This document shows, in pieces, positions 53,617 through 62,174 of a stretch of 64,000 nucleotides of DNA; the stretch's first letter is position 1, and every line of letters begins with the position of its first letter. The DNA comes from Nocardia brevicatena NBRC 12119 (GTDB lineage Bacteria; Actinomycetota; Actinomycetes; Mycobacteriales; Mycobacteriaceae). The DNA is taken from NCBI RefSeq assembly GCF_000308495.1, contig NZ_BAFU01000015.1, positions 23,354 through 87,353 of the forward strand. The letters run 5' to 3'. Position numbers and translations under genes: made by a program. Under the pieces are notes generated by a model. It had not been told where the DNA came from. It searched no databases and was given only the letters and a program-made list of their open reading frames with translations.

Positions 53617-54632
53617 TCAGGAGCTCAGCTGTCGCAGGCGTGGGGCGAGGTCGGAGCCGAACAGGTCGAGGAATCGCTTCTGATCATGGCCGGGAGCATG
53701 GAATACGAGGTGGTTGAAGCCGACGTCGATGTAGGACTTGATCTGATCGACCGCCTCGTCGGGGTCGGATGTAACAATCCAGCGGCGGGCGATCTGCTCC
53801 AAGGGGAGCGCATCGGCCGCCGCTTCCATCTCGATCGGGTCGGAGATGCTGTGCTTCTGCTCGGACCGAGTGACAGTGGCGCCCAGAATCGCGTGTTCTC
53901 CAGCGCTGCCACGGGATCGGTGTCGTAGCTGATTTTGATCTCGATCATCCTGTCGATGCCGGCAGCCTCGCGTCCGGCCTTTGCTGCGCCCTCCTGGACG
54001 GCCGGCAGCAATTTTTGGGTGTACAGATCCATGCCCTTGCCGGAGGTACAGATGAATCCGTCGCCGTCGCGACCGGCGTATCGGGCCATGAGCGGCCCTC
54101 CGGCGGCGATGTAGATCGGAATGCCGTCCTCGGGCACGTCGTAGATCGACGCGCCGCGAGTGCTGTAGTACTCCCCGTCGAAGTCGACACGATTGCCGAG
54201 CCACAGCTCGCGCATCAATCGGACCGACTCGCGCAGCCGCGCGAAGCGCTCCTTGAAGTCCGGCCACTCTCCTCGAAACCCGGTGGCAATCTCATTGAGG
54301 GCCTCGCCACTCCCGACTCCCAGCATGATGCGTCCGGGGTAGAGGCATCCCATCGTGGCGAAGGCCTGAGCGACGACCGCGGGATTGTATCGGAACGTGG
54401 GTGTCAGGACCGATGTCCCGATTTGTACGTGTCGGGTACGTTTGCCGACCGCAGCCATCCAGGCCAGCGAGAACGGTGCATGGCCGCCTCGATGGCGCCA
54501 AGGTTGGAAGTGATCGCTGACGACAACGGAATCGACATTTCGATGTTCCGCATGAACAGCGAGTTCCACGAGCTCGCGCGCCCCGAACTGCTCGGCCGAT
54601 GCCTTGTATCCGAGCTTGAGCTGGGTGCCCAT
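53617..54632 (-). CDS. fgd: F420-dependent glucose-6-phosphate dehydrogenase (one frameshift)
   Basis: Oxidises glucose-6-phosphate with coenzyme F420, giving 6-phosphogluconolactone and F420H2. It is very close to mycobacterial FGD1: '[20 protein letters not shown]', '[20 protein letters not shown]', '[20 protein letters not shown]', '[20 protein letters not shown]', '[20 protein letters not shown]', '[19 protein letters not shown]'. After 'RFWAPLSL' the frame breaks near 53866-53868, one base short; the other frame continues '[20 protein letters not shown]', '[20 protein letters not shown]', '[20 protein letters not shown]'. Repaired length 338 residues, as in FGD1 (336). ATG at 54632. Confidence 0.87.
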
Positions 54633-55366
54633 ACTCTGCCTTTCGTCTGTGCGGGCCGCGGCGATAGCAAACCCGCCTCGGTTCCGGCGCGTCCTGTGGT
54701 CGAAAATTCGTCGGAAAGAATGAGCTCTATCTGATGTATCCAACCGGCACCGGAGCCGAGCATGAATTTTCCGGCTTCGAACCTCGCCCGAGTGTAGGCG
54801 GGTCGGTGCGATACGGACGCGTGCGTCTAATTCCTGTTATCGCGCTACCGAAGCGCAGCCGGTAAAACGAACATCCATCGATCCTGGGAGATCGGATAGG
54901 TACTTCGGAACTTACACCCTGTGGTGGTGGCTGCCAAGACATGAGGAGGCCAGAATTTTCGGCTCTTCGCTTGTTGCGGGCCGGATCCGACCTCGGCTCG
55001 AGGCCTGTCGCAGATGCTCACTTCGACTCCTGGGCACTGTGCCCATCTTCCGGTCAGAAATGGGCGAAAGTGACAGTGTCAATCATCACGCCATGTCCTA
55101 CTGTGCATAGAACAAAGCCGAAAGCGGTGCCGGCGGGGCCTCCGAGGCATCGGTTGATGGCGCGGTCGAAGCGTCGCGGTGTGTCAACTCGGCAACCAAC
55201 GGAGACAGGCGGATCGCCGGCCATCGAAATATGAACAGAATACGCCTTTTGGAAACATATCTCGGGATCAACGAAATGGTGTTCGCTGTTTCGAAATGCC
55301 GTGTTGTATTCGACGGCATGACAAATCGGGATGAACTGCGACACTGCGCAAAGCTAGGGATTACGT
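54633..55366. other. 734-bp region without a recognisable gene
   Basis: Divergent promoter region of fgd and the LLM gene. Open frames of up to about 97 residues exist on both strands but show no domain. The segment 55200-55360 is distinctly AT-richer than average and probably contains the promoter of the LLM operon. It may hold the remains of a gene, but I cannot identify it. Confidence 0.45.
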
Positions 55367-56362
55367 ATGACATTCATCAGCTCCGGACGTATCGGACTGC
55401 TCGTTGCCAGCGGCACTCTGCCCGAGAACATCGCGGCGATCTCGAGGAATGCGGAAAGGATGGGCTTTCACGAGCTTTGGCTTCCCGAGGACTACTTCTT
55501 TCTCGGCGGTATATCGGGCGCTGCCATAGCGCTGAGCGCCACCGAGAAGATTCCGGTCGGCATCGGCGTGATGGCGTCGACGGTGCGGCATCCGGCCGTC
55601 ACGGCGATGGAGATCGCAACCCTGTCGCGCGCCTATCCGAACAGAGTGATGCCGGGCATCGGGCACGGCGTCCCCGGATGGATGGGGCAGATGGGGTTGA
55701 CGCCGCGTTCCCCGATGACCGCCCTCCGTGAGTCACTGACCTCCATCCGTGCGCTCCTGGCCGGGGAGACGGTGTCTGTAGAGGGAAAGGCGTTCACCTT
55801 TCGTGACGTGACACTGACCCACGCTGCCGGCACACCCGTTCCCCTCTATACGGGAGTCTTGGGCGACAAGGGGATCGCCCTGACCGGTGAACTGGCCGAC
55901 GGCCTCCTCGTCAGCGCGCTTTCACCCGTCGAGTATGTGGCCGCCGCGAGAGCCAAGCTCGACGCGGCGGCAGGCGAAGCAGGCCGCGACAGGAGTCCTG
56001 TCGTCACAGTCCTGTTGCTGGCCAATATTACCGATAACGAATCCGAGGTTCCCGCGGTACGACAGCAGATGCGCCAACTCCTCGCCTTCTACATCGCGGC
56101 AACGGGACCCTGCCCGCTGTTCGGCGCGATCGGTGCGAACGATCAGATCAGCGACATGCTCTCCCGGGGAGGCGCCGAAGTGGTCGCCGAAGAGATGCCG
56201 GACGCGTGGATCGATGCCTTCGCCCTCGTCGGAACAGCAGACCAATGCCGCAAGCGGATCACCCGGTACTTCGACGCAGGGGCCGATTCGGTAATCCTCT
56301 CTCCGGTTCCGGCCGATAGTGCCGACAGAACACTCGCGGTTCTCGAGCGAATGCCGGCCTGA
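55367..56362 (+). CDS. LLM-class flavin/F420-dependent oxidoreductase
   Basis: A 331-residue luciferase-like TIM-barrel oxidoreductase: 'GLLVASGTLPENIAAISRNA', 'MGFHELWLPEDYFFLGGISG', 'IPVGIGVMASTVRHPAVTAM', 'LSRAYPNRVMPGIGHGVPGW' and 'DAFALVGTADQCRKRITRYF' followed by 'AGADSVILSPV'. The 'S-x-x-R-H-P-x-x-x-A-M-E-x-A-x-L' and 'P-G-I-G-H-G' parts resemble F420-dependent members such as methylenetetrahydromethanopterin reductase-like enzymes. Substrate unknown. First of four genes with an NTF2-like protein, an alpha/beta hydrolase and a DUF1028 protein. Confidence 0.85.
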   Translation: MTFISSGRIGLLVASGTLPENIAAISRNAERMGFHELWLPEDYFFLGGISGAAIALSATEKIPVGIGVMASTVRHPAVTAMEIATLSRAYPNRVMPGIGHGVPGWMGQMGLTPRSPMTALRESLTSIRALLAGETVSVEGKAFTFRDVTLTHAAGTPVPLYTGVLGDKGIALTGELADGLLVSALSPVEYVAAARAKLDAAAGEAGRDRSPVVTVLLLANITDNESEVPAVRQQMRQLLAFYIAATGPCPLFGAIGANDQISDMLSRGGAEVVAEEMPDAWIDAFALVGTADQCRKRITRYFDAGADSVILSPVPADSADRTLAVLERMPA

Positions 56363-56483
56363 CGAACGACGGTCCCACCGCACCGTTCCGTCCCTGATCC
56401 TGGTTACTCCCTCGCCGCTGAGCTGCCGGCGCTCCCGATCTATTCGCAAACAAACCCGCCCGTCCGATCAACAGGAGAATCCG

Positions 56484-56945
56484 ATGACCTCTTCCGTCGA
56501 AGATACCGAAGCCGTCGAAGCCGTTCACACAGCCTGGTTCGACTCGAACGTAGGGCTGCAAATCGAGAAGATGGTGGACCAGTTTCCCCAAGGGGAAGCG
56601 TATCTCCAATTCAACCTGAACGGACTGACGTATCGGGGGCCGCAGGAAAAAGCCAAGCTCTGGGCCGGGCTCAAGCGGCAGGGGAGCAACATCACCTCGA
56701 TCGAGGGAGTCGGCCCACGCACCGTACACGTCGAAGGAGACGTGGCCTGGATCGCCGGCGAGGCAATCGCACGCATTCATCTCGAGACACCGACCGGTGT
56801 ACTCGAGGCGCCCAGTGACGTTGCCTTCCGGTACACGGAGATCTATCGAAGGGACGACAACGCCGGAACGCCCCGGTGGACCATCTGGCATATGCACTGC
56901 AGCCCCTCGGCGCCCGCCGGGACGCCCAGGTACGGGGATGAATAG
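56484..56945 (+). CDS. SnoaL/NTF2-like protein
   Basis: A 153-residue NTF2-fold protein: 'VEAVHTAWFDSNVGLQIEKM' (N-terminal helix), 'GLTYRGPQEKAKLWAGLKRQ', 'EGDVAWIAGEAIARIHLETP' and 'TEIYRRDDNAGTPRWTIWHM' then 'HCSPSAP', matching the W-x-I-x-H-x-H-x-S end of SnoaL_3-type proteins. Function unknown; such proteins act as small hydrolases or isomerases. ATG at 56484 with AGGAGA upstream. Its stop lies inside the start of the alpha/beta hydrolase gene (8-bp overlap). Confidence 0.78.
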   Translation: MTSSVEDTEAVEAVHTAWFDSNVGLQIEKMVDQFPQGEAYLQFNLNGLTYRGPQEKAKLWAGLKRQGSNITSIEGVGPRTVHVEGDVAWIAGEAIARIHLETPTGVLEAPSDVAFRYTEIYRRDDNAGTPRWTIWHMHCSPSAPAGTPRYGDE

Positions 56946-57780
56946 CATGACGATCGAAGGTAATACCGCGTTGGGGAGTCCAGCTGTTCAGGTAGAGGGT
57001 CCCGCGGGCAGAATCATCACATATCCGTCGTCGGGCACCCTTCCGGCGAGTGGTGCGGTGGTCTTCGTCCACCCGATCAATACCTCTGCGGCGATCTGGG
57101 ACGATGTACGAAACGAGATTCGACGGCCATCGCTTGCGGTAGATCTTCGTGGTCACGGATCATCGGCTCTGTCCGGTCCGTTCACAGTCGACGATTATGT
57201 CGCCGACGTTCTCGCCGCAATGGACGCACACGACGTCCGATCGGCTCATTTCGTAGGCGGGTCGCTCGGTGGCACGATCAGTGCGTCATTGGCGGCGGCG
57301 CAGCCCGACCGCGTGCTCGGCGTTGCGGCGTTCGGCAGCACACTGGGCACCGGAATGGGTGGCGACGCAATCGAGGAGATGGTTCAGGAACTGGAGGCGG
57401 CCGGCTCGGCCGCATACTTCACCAAGATCACTCCAGAGGTGCTCGGGCCTGCCTTTCGAAACGCCCGGACTATCCGGCGCGCCCTCGACAGTATCGGCAT
57501 TCGCCCGGTTCCGGTGGTCTCCGCGATTTTGAGAGGTGCATTCGGCGCCGACGTCCGCGACCGCGCGCCACACGTTCGATGCCCAGTACTGACTGTGGCA
57601 GGAACGTTCGATCCGACGTGCCCCGTGGAAATGTCGATCGAGTTCGCAAAGGCAACAGGAGGGGTTCACGAGACGATCGAGGGAGTGGGCCACCTGCCGA
57701 TGATCGAGGCGCCCGACCAGGTCCTTCGAGCGCTGAATGCGTTCTGGAAAAGAGGGATGACCCCGAGGGAGCCGCGATGA
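56938..57780 (+). CDS. Alpha/beta hydrolase
   Basis: A 280-residue alpha/beta-fold hydrolase: oxyanion strand 'AVVFVHPINTSAAIWDDV', 'SLAVDLRGHGSSALSGPF', nucleophile elbow 'AHFVGGSLGGTISASLAA' (Ser in G-G-S-L-G-G), acid in 'LTVAGTFDPTCPVEMSIEF' and His in 'EGVGHLPMIEAPDQVLRAL'. Family relatives include 3-oxoadipate enol-lactonase and C-C or ester hydrolases. Starts at 56938 (MNSM) or 56947. Overlaps the next gene by 4 bp (ATGA). Confidence 0.85.
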   Translation: MNSMTIEGNTALGSPAVQVEGPAGRIITYPSSGTLPASGAVVFVHPINTSAAIWDDVRNEIRRPSLAVDLRGHGSSALSGPFTVDDYVADVLAAMDAHDVRSAHFVGGSLGGTISASLAAAQPDRVLGVAAFGSTLGTGMGGDAIEEMVQELEAAGSAAYFTKITPEVLGPAFRNARTIRRALDSIGIRPVPVVSAILRGAFGADVRDRAPHVRCPVLTVAGTFDPTCPVEMSIEFAKATGGVHETIEGVGHLPMIEAPDQVLRALNAFWKRGMTPREPR

Positions 57781-58685
57781 CGTACTCGATTGTTGCGCGC
57801 GACAGCGAGACCGGACAACTCGGTGTCGGCGGGCAGTCCCATTTTTTCGGTCTCGGACGTCTCGCGGGGTGGCTGGAGCCGGGGGTCGGTGCGGTCGCGA
57901 CGCAAGCGTTTGTCAACATCGATTTCGGCCCGCTCGCGCTCCAGGAGCTCCGCCGTGGAGGCGACTGCGCGAATGTGCTCGGTGAACTGCTCGAATCCGA
58001 CGATATGAGACAGTACCGGCAGTTGGCGATTATCGCTGCGGACGGCTCTGTCGCGGCGCACAGCGGCGACCATTGCGTTCCGGAGGCTCGGCACCGGATC
58101 GGCGACGGTGTGGTCGTTCAAGGAAACATGCTCGCGTCGCCGACGGTGCCCGACGCGATGATAGCCGCCTACGAAGACGCGGAAGGGGACCTCGCCGACC
58201 GTATTTTGGCGGCGCTCGCGGCCGGCGAAGCCGCCGGCGGCGACGCCCGGGGAAGCCAGTCCGCCTTTCTCCGCGTCGTATCCGGGGTGAGATCGTCACG
58301 TCCGTGGCAAGAGTCCATCGTCGATATCAGGGTCGATGATCACGACGATCCCGTAGGAGAATTGGCCAGACTACTACCGCGAGTGCGCGCATTCGATTCG
58401 GTCGGTGCGGTGATGTTCGCACCACGAATCATGCTCGGCGCCTTCCATGGGGTTTCCGAGCGCGAACTCAACGATGCACTGGACCAACTCGCCATTGCCG
58501 CGGAAATACTCGGCGACAACCACGAAGCCGAGTTCTGGCGCGCAGTGCTGCTGGCCCGTGCAGGGCGATCAAAAGATGCTACCGCCGCCTTCGCCGATCT
58601 ATTCACCGTCGCCGACCATTTGCGCCCTTTCTTGAGGTCTGTATGCGAGGCAGGAGTCGTCGACGACGTCGAGCGATACCTATGA
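57777..58685 (+). CDS. DUF1028 protein (Ntn-hydrolase-like)
   Basis: A 302-residue DUF1028 protein. It opens 'MTYSIVARDSETGQLGVGGQ', where the Thr2 would become the N-terminal nucleophile of an Ntn-type fold, then 'GVGAVATQAFVNIDFGPLAL', 'LAIIAADGSVAAHSGDHCVP' and 'VVVQGNMLASPTVPDAMIAA' ending the conserved core. The last 100 residues are a helical extension with TPR-like character. Some DUF1028 members have been linked with amide or hydantoin-type degradation neighbours; the exact reaction is not known. Coupled by 4 bp to the alpha/beta hydrolase gene. Confidence 0.82.
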   Translation: MTYSIVARDSETGQLGVGGQSHFFGLGRLAGWLEPGVGAVATQAFVNIDFGPLALQELRRGGDCANVLGELLESDDMRQYRQLAIIAADGSVAAHSGDHCVPEARHRIGDGVVVQGNMLASPTVPDAMIAAYEDAEGDLADRILAALAAGEAAGGDARGSQSAFLRVVSGVRSSRPWQESIVDIRVDDHDDPVGELARLLPRVRAFDSVGAVMFAPRIMLGAFHGVSERELNDALDQLAIAAEILGDNHEAEFWRAVLLARAGRSKDATAAFADLFTVADHLRPFLRSVCEAGVVDDVERYL

Positions 58686-59335
58686 TCCGGGCTCGGCCGG
58701 AGTGGCACGGTTTGCGATGGGAGTTCCGGTGGTAATCGCGCAAACAACGGCCAGGCCATCGGGGGTTTTCGCCGGTTTCGCCGCGGGCCGGGTGGTTCGG
58801 TGCTCGGCTCGGCTGTCGATTGGGTTGATTGGCGTGCCGGAGGTTGGGGTCACGCCGACTGCGGGCCCGGGCACAAGCCGCCGGAACCGTGCGTGACGAC
58901 ATCACCGGCGACGACGTCGTCGCGTTGCCGGCCGGCACTACACAGGGCGCGGTGCGGGGCGTACGGGACCCCCACCGGCGACAGCGCGTCCTGTCGATCG
59001 TCTTCGCCGGGCTCGCCGCGCCCGCTACCCCGGTGCGCACACCCCCACCGACCCCAGTTCGTACCGGTCCCGGCATTCCGATGCCGGTCGGTGGCGAATG
59101 CCTCGATATGCATGGTCCTCGACCGCAGGACCAACCCGGCACTGTCACAGATAACGGCTGTTGTCTGTGACAGCATGAGGCCCGCTACGGGTTCGAACCG
59201 GTGCGCGAAGCGGCCCCGTTATCTGTTTCGGCGGTATCCACCACCGCCCGGCTGCTGCCCCGGCCGATGAGAGCCGCCCCCGCGACCCGGCGCTCGTCAC
59301 CGCCGACCCGGACCCGGCGAGGCCGTCGCCGACCG
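58686..59335. other. 650-bp non-coding region before an integrase remnant
   Basis: No convincing gene on either strand. Open frames here (for example 58829-59170 on the plus strand) are rich in Pro, Thr, Gly and Arg and show no domain. A hairpin-forming repeat lies at 59142-59173 (listed separately). The region is probably mobile-element scar sequence together with the integrase remnant. Confidence 0.45.
59142..59173. repeat. Inverted repeat CTGTCACAGA / TCTGTGACAG
   Basis: Perfect 10-bp arms (59142-59151 and 59164-59173) with a 12-nt loop. It lies in gene-poor DNA about 160 bp before the integrase remnant. It could be a terminator, an attachment-site arm or a regulator site; the sequence does not decide. 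Confidence 0.5.
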
Positions 59336-59612
59336 CGATGCCTGCCCGACACCGACTTGGCCCGGCTGTCCTATGGCCAGACCCGCGACCTGCCCGGCAC
59401 CACCACCAGTGGACCCGACGCCGGCTGGGATCTACACGAAATCCGCCACTCGGGTCCGACTCACCTCGGCGAGGTCGGGTCGGTCTGCTCGGGCCGATGG
59501 CCAAATCCCCCCACCGCAAGGCCGACAGCCTGCGCCGCTATTCCAACCCTTACTCCCGGCCATGCGCGGCGTCACCGGCCTCCTCGGCCCCGGCCAAGCC
59601 CGGGAGCAGCCT
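59336..59612 (+). pseudogene. C-terminal remnant of a tyrosine recombinase (integrase)
   Basis: Three frames in turn encode the end of an actinobacterial phage-type integrase: 'LARLSYGQTRDLPGTTTSGP', 'DAGWDLHEIRHSGPTHLGEV' (catalytic His-x-x-Arg), then after a shift near 59480 'GLLGPMAKSPHRKADSLRRY' (catalytic Tyr) 'SNPYS', and after another near 59553 'AMRGVTGLLGPGQAREQ'. Intact relatives read 'MAKSRHKKPENVRRYFKPS'. The N-terminal half is not found. It marks an old integration event. Confidence 0.65.
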
Positions 59613-59787
59613 CACCTGCGGTTACGCTATATCCGTTGTTTTTGCGCGAGTACTACGGGAACCCCGAAAGGCGACCAGGTCGTGATTTCGTAATCCTTCA
59701 TCCAGTTCGGTGCCGGTCCGTTGACGGACCGAGCGCAAGACACAAGAATGGCCTCGTTGACACGTATGTGAGGGAGTGCGGTCGGCG

Positions 59788-60861
59788 ATGGGCAAGAGCA
59801 TAGGGACGAATGAGATCGAGTGGCTGGCGCTCGGTGCGTCGTTCCTTGCTTCGGGCGGGGGCGGTGCTCCCTATCACCCGGTTCTGATGGCACAAGAAGC
59901 GCTGTCCCGACGCGGATCGGTCCAGCTCGTCGGTCCGGACGAACTTCCGGCGAACGCTTTTCTGTTACCGGTTATCGTCGGCGGTTCGCCCAGTGCGGTA
60001 GTCGAGTCGCTTCCGAGTTTGGAGCAGATTCATCGCCTGCGAGAGGTAGTGCAAGAGGTACTCGGAGCGCCGTGTGAGGCTGTATTGCCGATCCAGATCG
60101 GATCGGTCAACACCGTGTTCCCAATGGTCGCCGCCGCTGAGCTCGGGCTGCCCTGTGTAGACGCCGACCTCATGCAGCACTGCTTCCCGTCGCTTGAAAT
60201 GACCTTGCCGGCTCTGAGTGGTCTTCCGATGGCGCCGATCGTGATGGTGGACGCGATGGGCGCCTTCAGCATCATCCAGGCCGGCACAGACCAGGCGGGA
60301 GGGAGGCTGCTCCGAGCGACCCTGGCCGAGATGGGGATGGTCGCGTTGATCAGCGCGTACAGGGTGACCGCAGAGATCTGTACCCGTTATGGCGACGTCG
60401 GCTCCGTCTCGCGGTGCATAGCATTGGGCAAACTGGTCGACACGCTGAGGGGCGGCGAGTCTGCTGCATTCGATGAGTGCCTTCGGTTCTGTGGCGGAAC
60501 TGTGGTGTTCGAAGGCGTGGTCATAGAGCGGCATCACGATATCGGCTCCGGTGTTCCACGTGGAGTCGTCACCGCCGTCAGCGAGTCGGCCGGCCGAAGC
60601 ATTCTGCGGCTCGATCACGGTAGCGGGAACGTGGCAGCCACTGTCGACGGCACTATCGTCGCCATGGTCCCGGACATCATCACCGTTGTCGACATCGACA
60701 GCGGCGACGTCGTCCAAAGTTCGGACATGCTCCCGGGACAGCGTATTCGGGTTCTCTCGATCCCCAGCGACGAGAGGTGGCATGCCCCCGGCGCGAGTCG
60801 GATCATCGGTCCGGCAGAGTTCGGACTACCCGATATCGTGCCGGCGGGAGAGGATCGGTGA
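59788..60861 (+). CDS. DUF917 family protein
   Basis: A 357-residue DUF917 protein: 'IEWLALGASFLASGGGGAPY' (the G-G-G-G near the start is the family hallmark), 'LPVIVGGSPSAVVESLPSLE', 'GLPCVDADLMQHCFPSLEMT', 'VVMV'-like strand 'MAPIVMVDAMGAFSIIQAG', and the C-terminal domain 'IVAMVPDIITVVDIDSGDVV'. DUF917 proteins are found beside hydantoinase/oxoprolinase genes, and a member was shown to act on S-methyl thiohydantoin. ATG at 59788; an upstream in-frame GTG (59776) is less likely. Its stop overlaps the next GTG, so it works with the hydantoinase-like protein. Confidence 0.85.
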   Translation: MGKSIGTNEIEWLALGASFLASGGGGAPYHPVLMAQEALSRRGSVQLVGPDELPANAFLLPVIVGGSPSAVVESLPSLEQIHRLREVVQEVLGAPCEAVLPIQIGSVNTVFPMVAAAELGLPCVDADLMQHCFPSLEMTLPALSGLPMAPIVMVDAMGAFSIIQAGTDQAGGRLLRATLAEMGMVALISAYRVTAEICTRYGDVGSVSRCIALGKLVDTLRGGESAAFDECLRFCGGTVVFEGVVIERHHDIGSGVPRGVVTAVSESAGRSILRLDHGSGNVAATVDGTIVAMVPDIITVVDIDSGDVVQSSDMLPGQRIRVLSIPSDERWHAPGASRIIGPAEFGLPDIVPAGEDR

Positions 60862-62174
60862 TACCTCCGTTCACCGTAGGAATCGCGCTGGGAGACAAGG
60901 TGAGCGCGGTGGCGACCGATGAGACAGGAACGGTCGTTTCGAGGTCGGAGTCCGAGCTGTCGGGCGCGAAAGCCATCTCGGATGTGATCGACCGTATCCA
61001 TATTGATCGTGTTGAAAAGGTAATGGTGGCAGGGATTTTCGACTCCAACGGGTTCCCGCGGCCTGCCGAGAAGATAGGAGTACTGCGAATCGCGGAACCC
61101 TCGAGTACGTGCATTTCCCCGATGTCCGGGTGGCCGCGACGGTTCGCGCACAGTGTGGCCGGGTGCGTAGCGACGGTGTCGGGCGGACATAATTTCGATG
61201 GGAGCCCGCGGAGTCCGCTGGATTCCGATGCCGTCGCTCGTTTCGCCCTCGATTGCCGCGACAAAGGAATCCGTGCTGTCGCGATAGTCGGCACCAACTC
61301 GCAGTCGGCGCCCGGCCACGAGCAGCAGGCCGCTCATATCGTAATGGAGATCGTAGGGCCGCATACGCATCTGGTGCTGGGAAGTACGATGCCGGGGATC
61401 GGGGTGATCGAGCGCGAGAATACGGCTGCCATCGAGGCCTCATTGGTGTCGGTTGTCCTTCGCAGGGTGGACGCGATCTCATCCAATTTGAAGCGGCACG
61501 GGATCGACACCGAACTCCATGTGGTGGCGGGAACAGGGACCCTGATGTCGGTGGCCGAACTGATCGCTCATCCTTCCAGGGTCTATCAGTCCTATGTGGC
61601 GAGTGCACTGATCGGCGTTGCACACGAGTTCGGGCTGGACCGCTCGGTCGTGCTCTACGTCAATGCCGACAACGTTCGAGTGTTCACCATATCTGATGGT
61701 ATTCCACACCAGACTCATTCAGGTACAACAGTTTTCGGCATCCCGACCACTGTTGCCGCCCTGCGAGGTGTGGTGCTGGACAACAGGAACCCCGAACGGA
61801 TTGCCGAGTGCATCGAACGAATCCAACTGTGGATGGGTGACGTTCCGGTTGTGCGCATCTTCCCGGGCGATACCACCGGCAATGGGCGATTCGACCTACC
61901 GTGTGTTACGGACTCGGCGCTGGGGGGCTGGACGGCGGCCACCGGGGCCGCGGCGGCTCAGGTTGGAGGGTTCACCGACCGAGTTTTCAACTTCGCGGAC
62001 TCTACCTATGGCGAGGCCGTTCGGATCGCAAAGTCAGAGGCCATCGATGCCGCTGTACGCGCCGGGGCGGACCCGTTGCGTGTCGAGGTCGCTCGGTTGA
62101 CCGACACGCCGCTGACGTATGTCGCCAGCAACAGTATTCGTCTCAGCGCCATGGCGAGGGGGCCCTTGCTGTGA
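60858..62174 (+). CDS. Hydantoinase/oxoprolinase-family protein (HyuA-like)
   Basis: A 438-residue protein whose N-terminus 'FTVGIALGDKVSAVATDETG' has the ASKHA-type first phosphate motif of hydantoinase A/oxoprolinase proteins (usually G-I-D-V-G-G-T-x-T-D, weaker here). Later segments: 'GVLRIAEPSSTCISPMSGW', 'GIRAVAIVGTNSQSAPGHEQ' (usually A-V-x-x-x-x-S-x-x-x-x-x-H-E), 'STMPGIGVIERENTAAIEAS' (family R-E-x-x-A-x-x-x-A-x-x) and 'SALGGWTAATGAAAAQVGGF'. ATP-linked opening of a hydantoin- or oxoproline-like ring is the usual role; the substrate is not known. GTG at 60858 overlaps the DUF917 stop and its own stop overlaps the PucR start. Confidence 0.83.
   Translation: MIPPFTVGIALGDKVSAVATDETGTVVSRSESELSGAKAISDVIDRIHIDRVEKVMVAGIFDSNGFPRPAEKIGVLRIAEPSSTCISPMSGWPRRFAHSVAGCVATVSGGHNFDGSPRSPLDSDAVARFALDCRDKGIRAVAIVGTNSQSAPGHEQQAAHIVMEIVGPHTHLVLGSTMPGIGVIERENTAAIEASLVSVVLRRVDAISSNLKRHGIDTELHVVAGTGTLMSVAELIAHPSRVYQSYVASALIGVAHEFGLDRSVVLYVNADNVRVFTISDGIPHQTHSGTTVFGIPTTVAALRGVVLDNRNPERIAECIERIQLWMGDVPVVRIFPGDTTGNGRFDLPCVTDSALGGWTAATGAAAAQVGGFTDRVFNFADSTYGEAVRIAKSEAIDAAVRAGADPLRVEVARLTDTPLTYVASNSIRLSAMARGPLL

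Noticed and set aside
52645-53928. 427-residue plus-strand open frame opposite the M20 and fgd genes
   Set aside because: The minus strand carries clear catalytic motifs; this frame has none.
58829-59170. 113-residue plus-strand open frame
   Set aside because: Pro/Thr/Arg-rich without a domain or ribosome site, and lies in scar-like DNA with an inverted repeat at its end.
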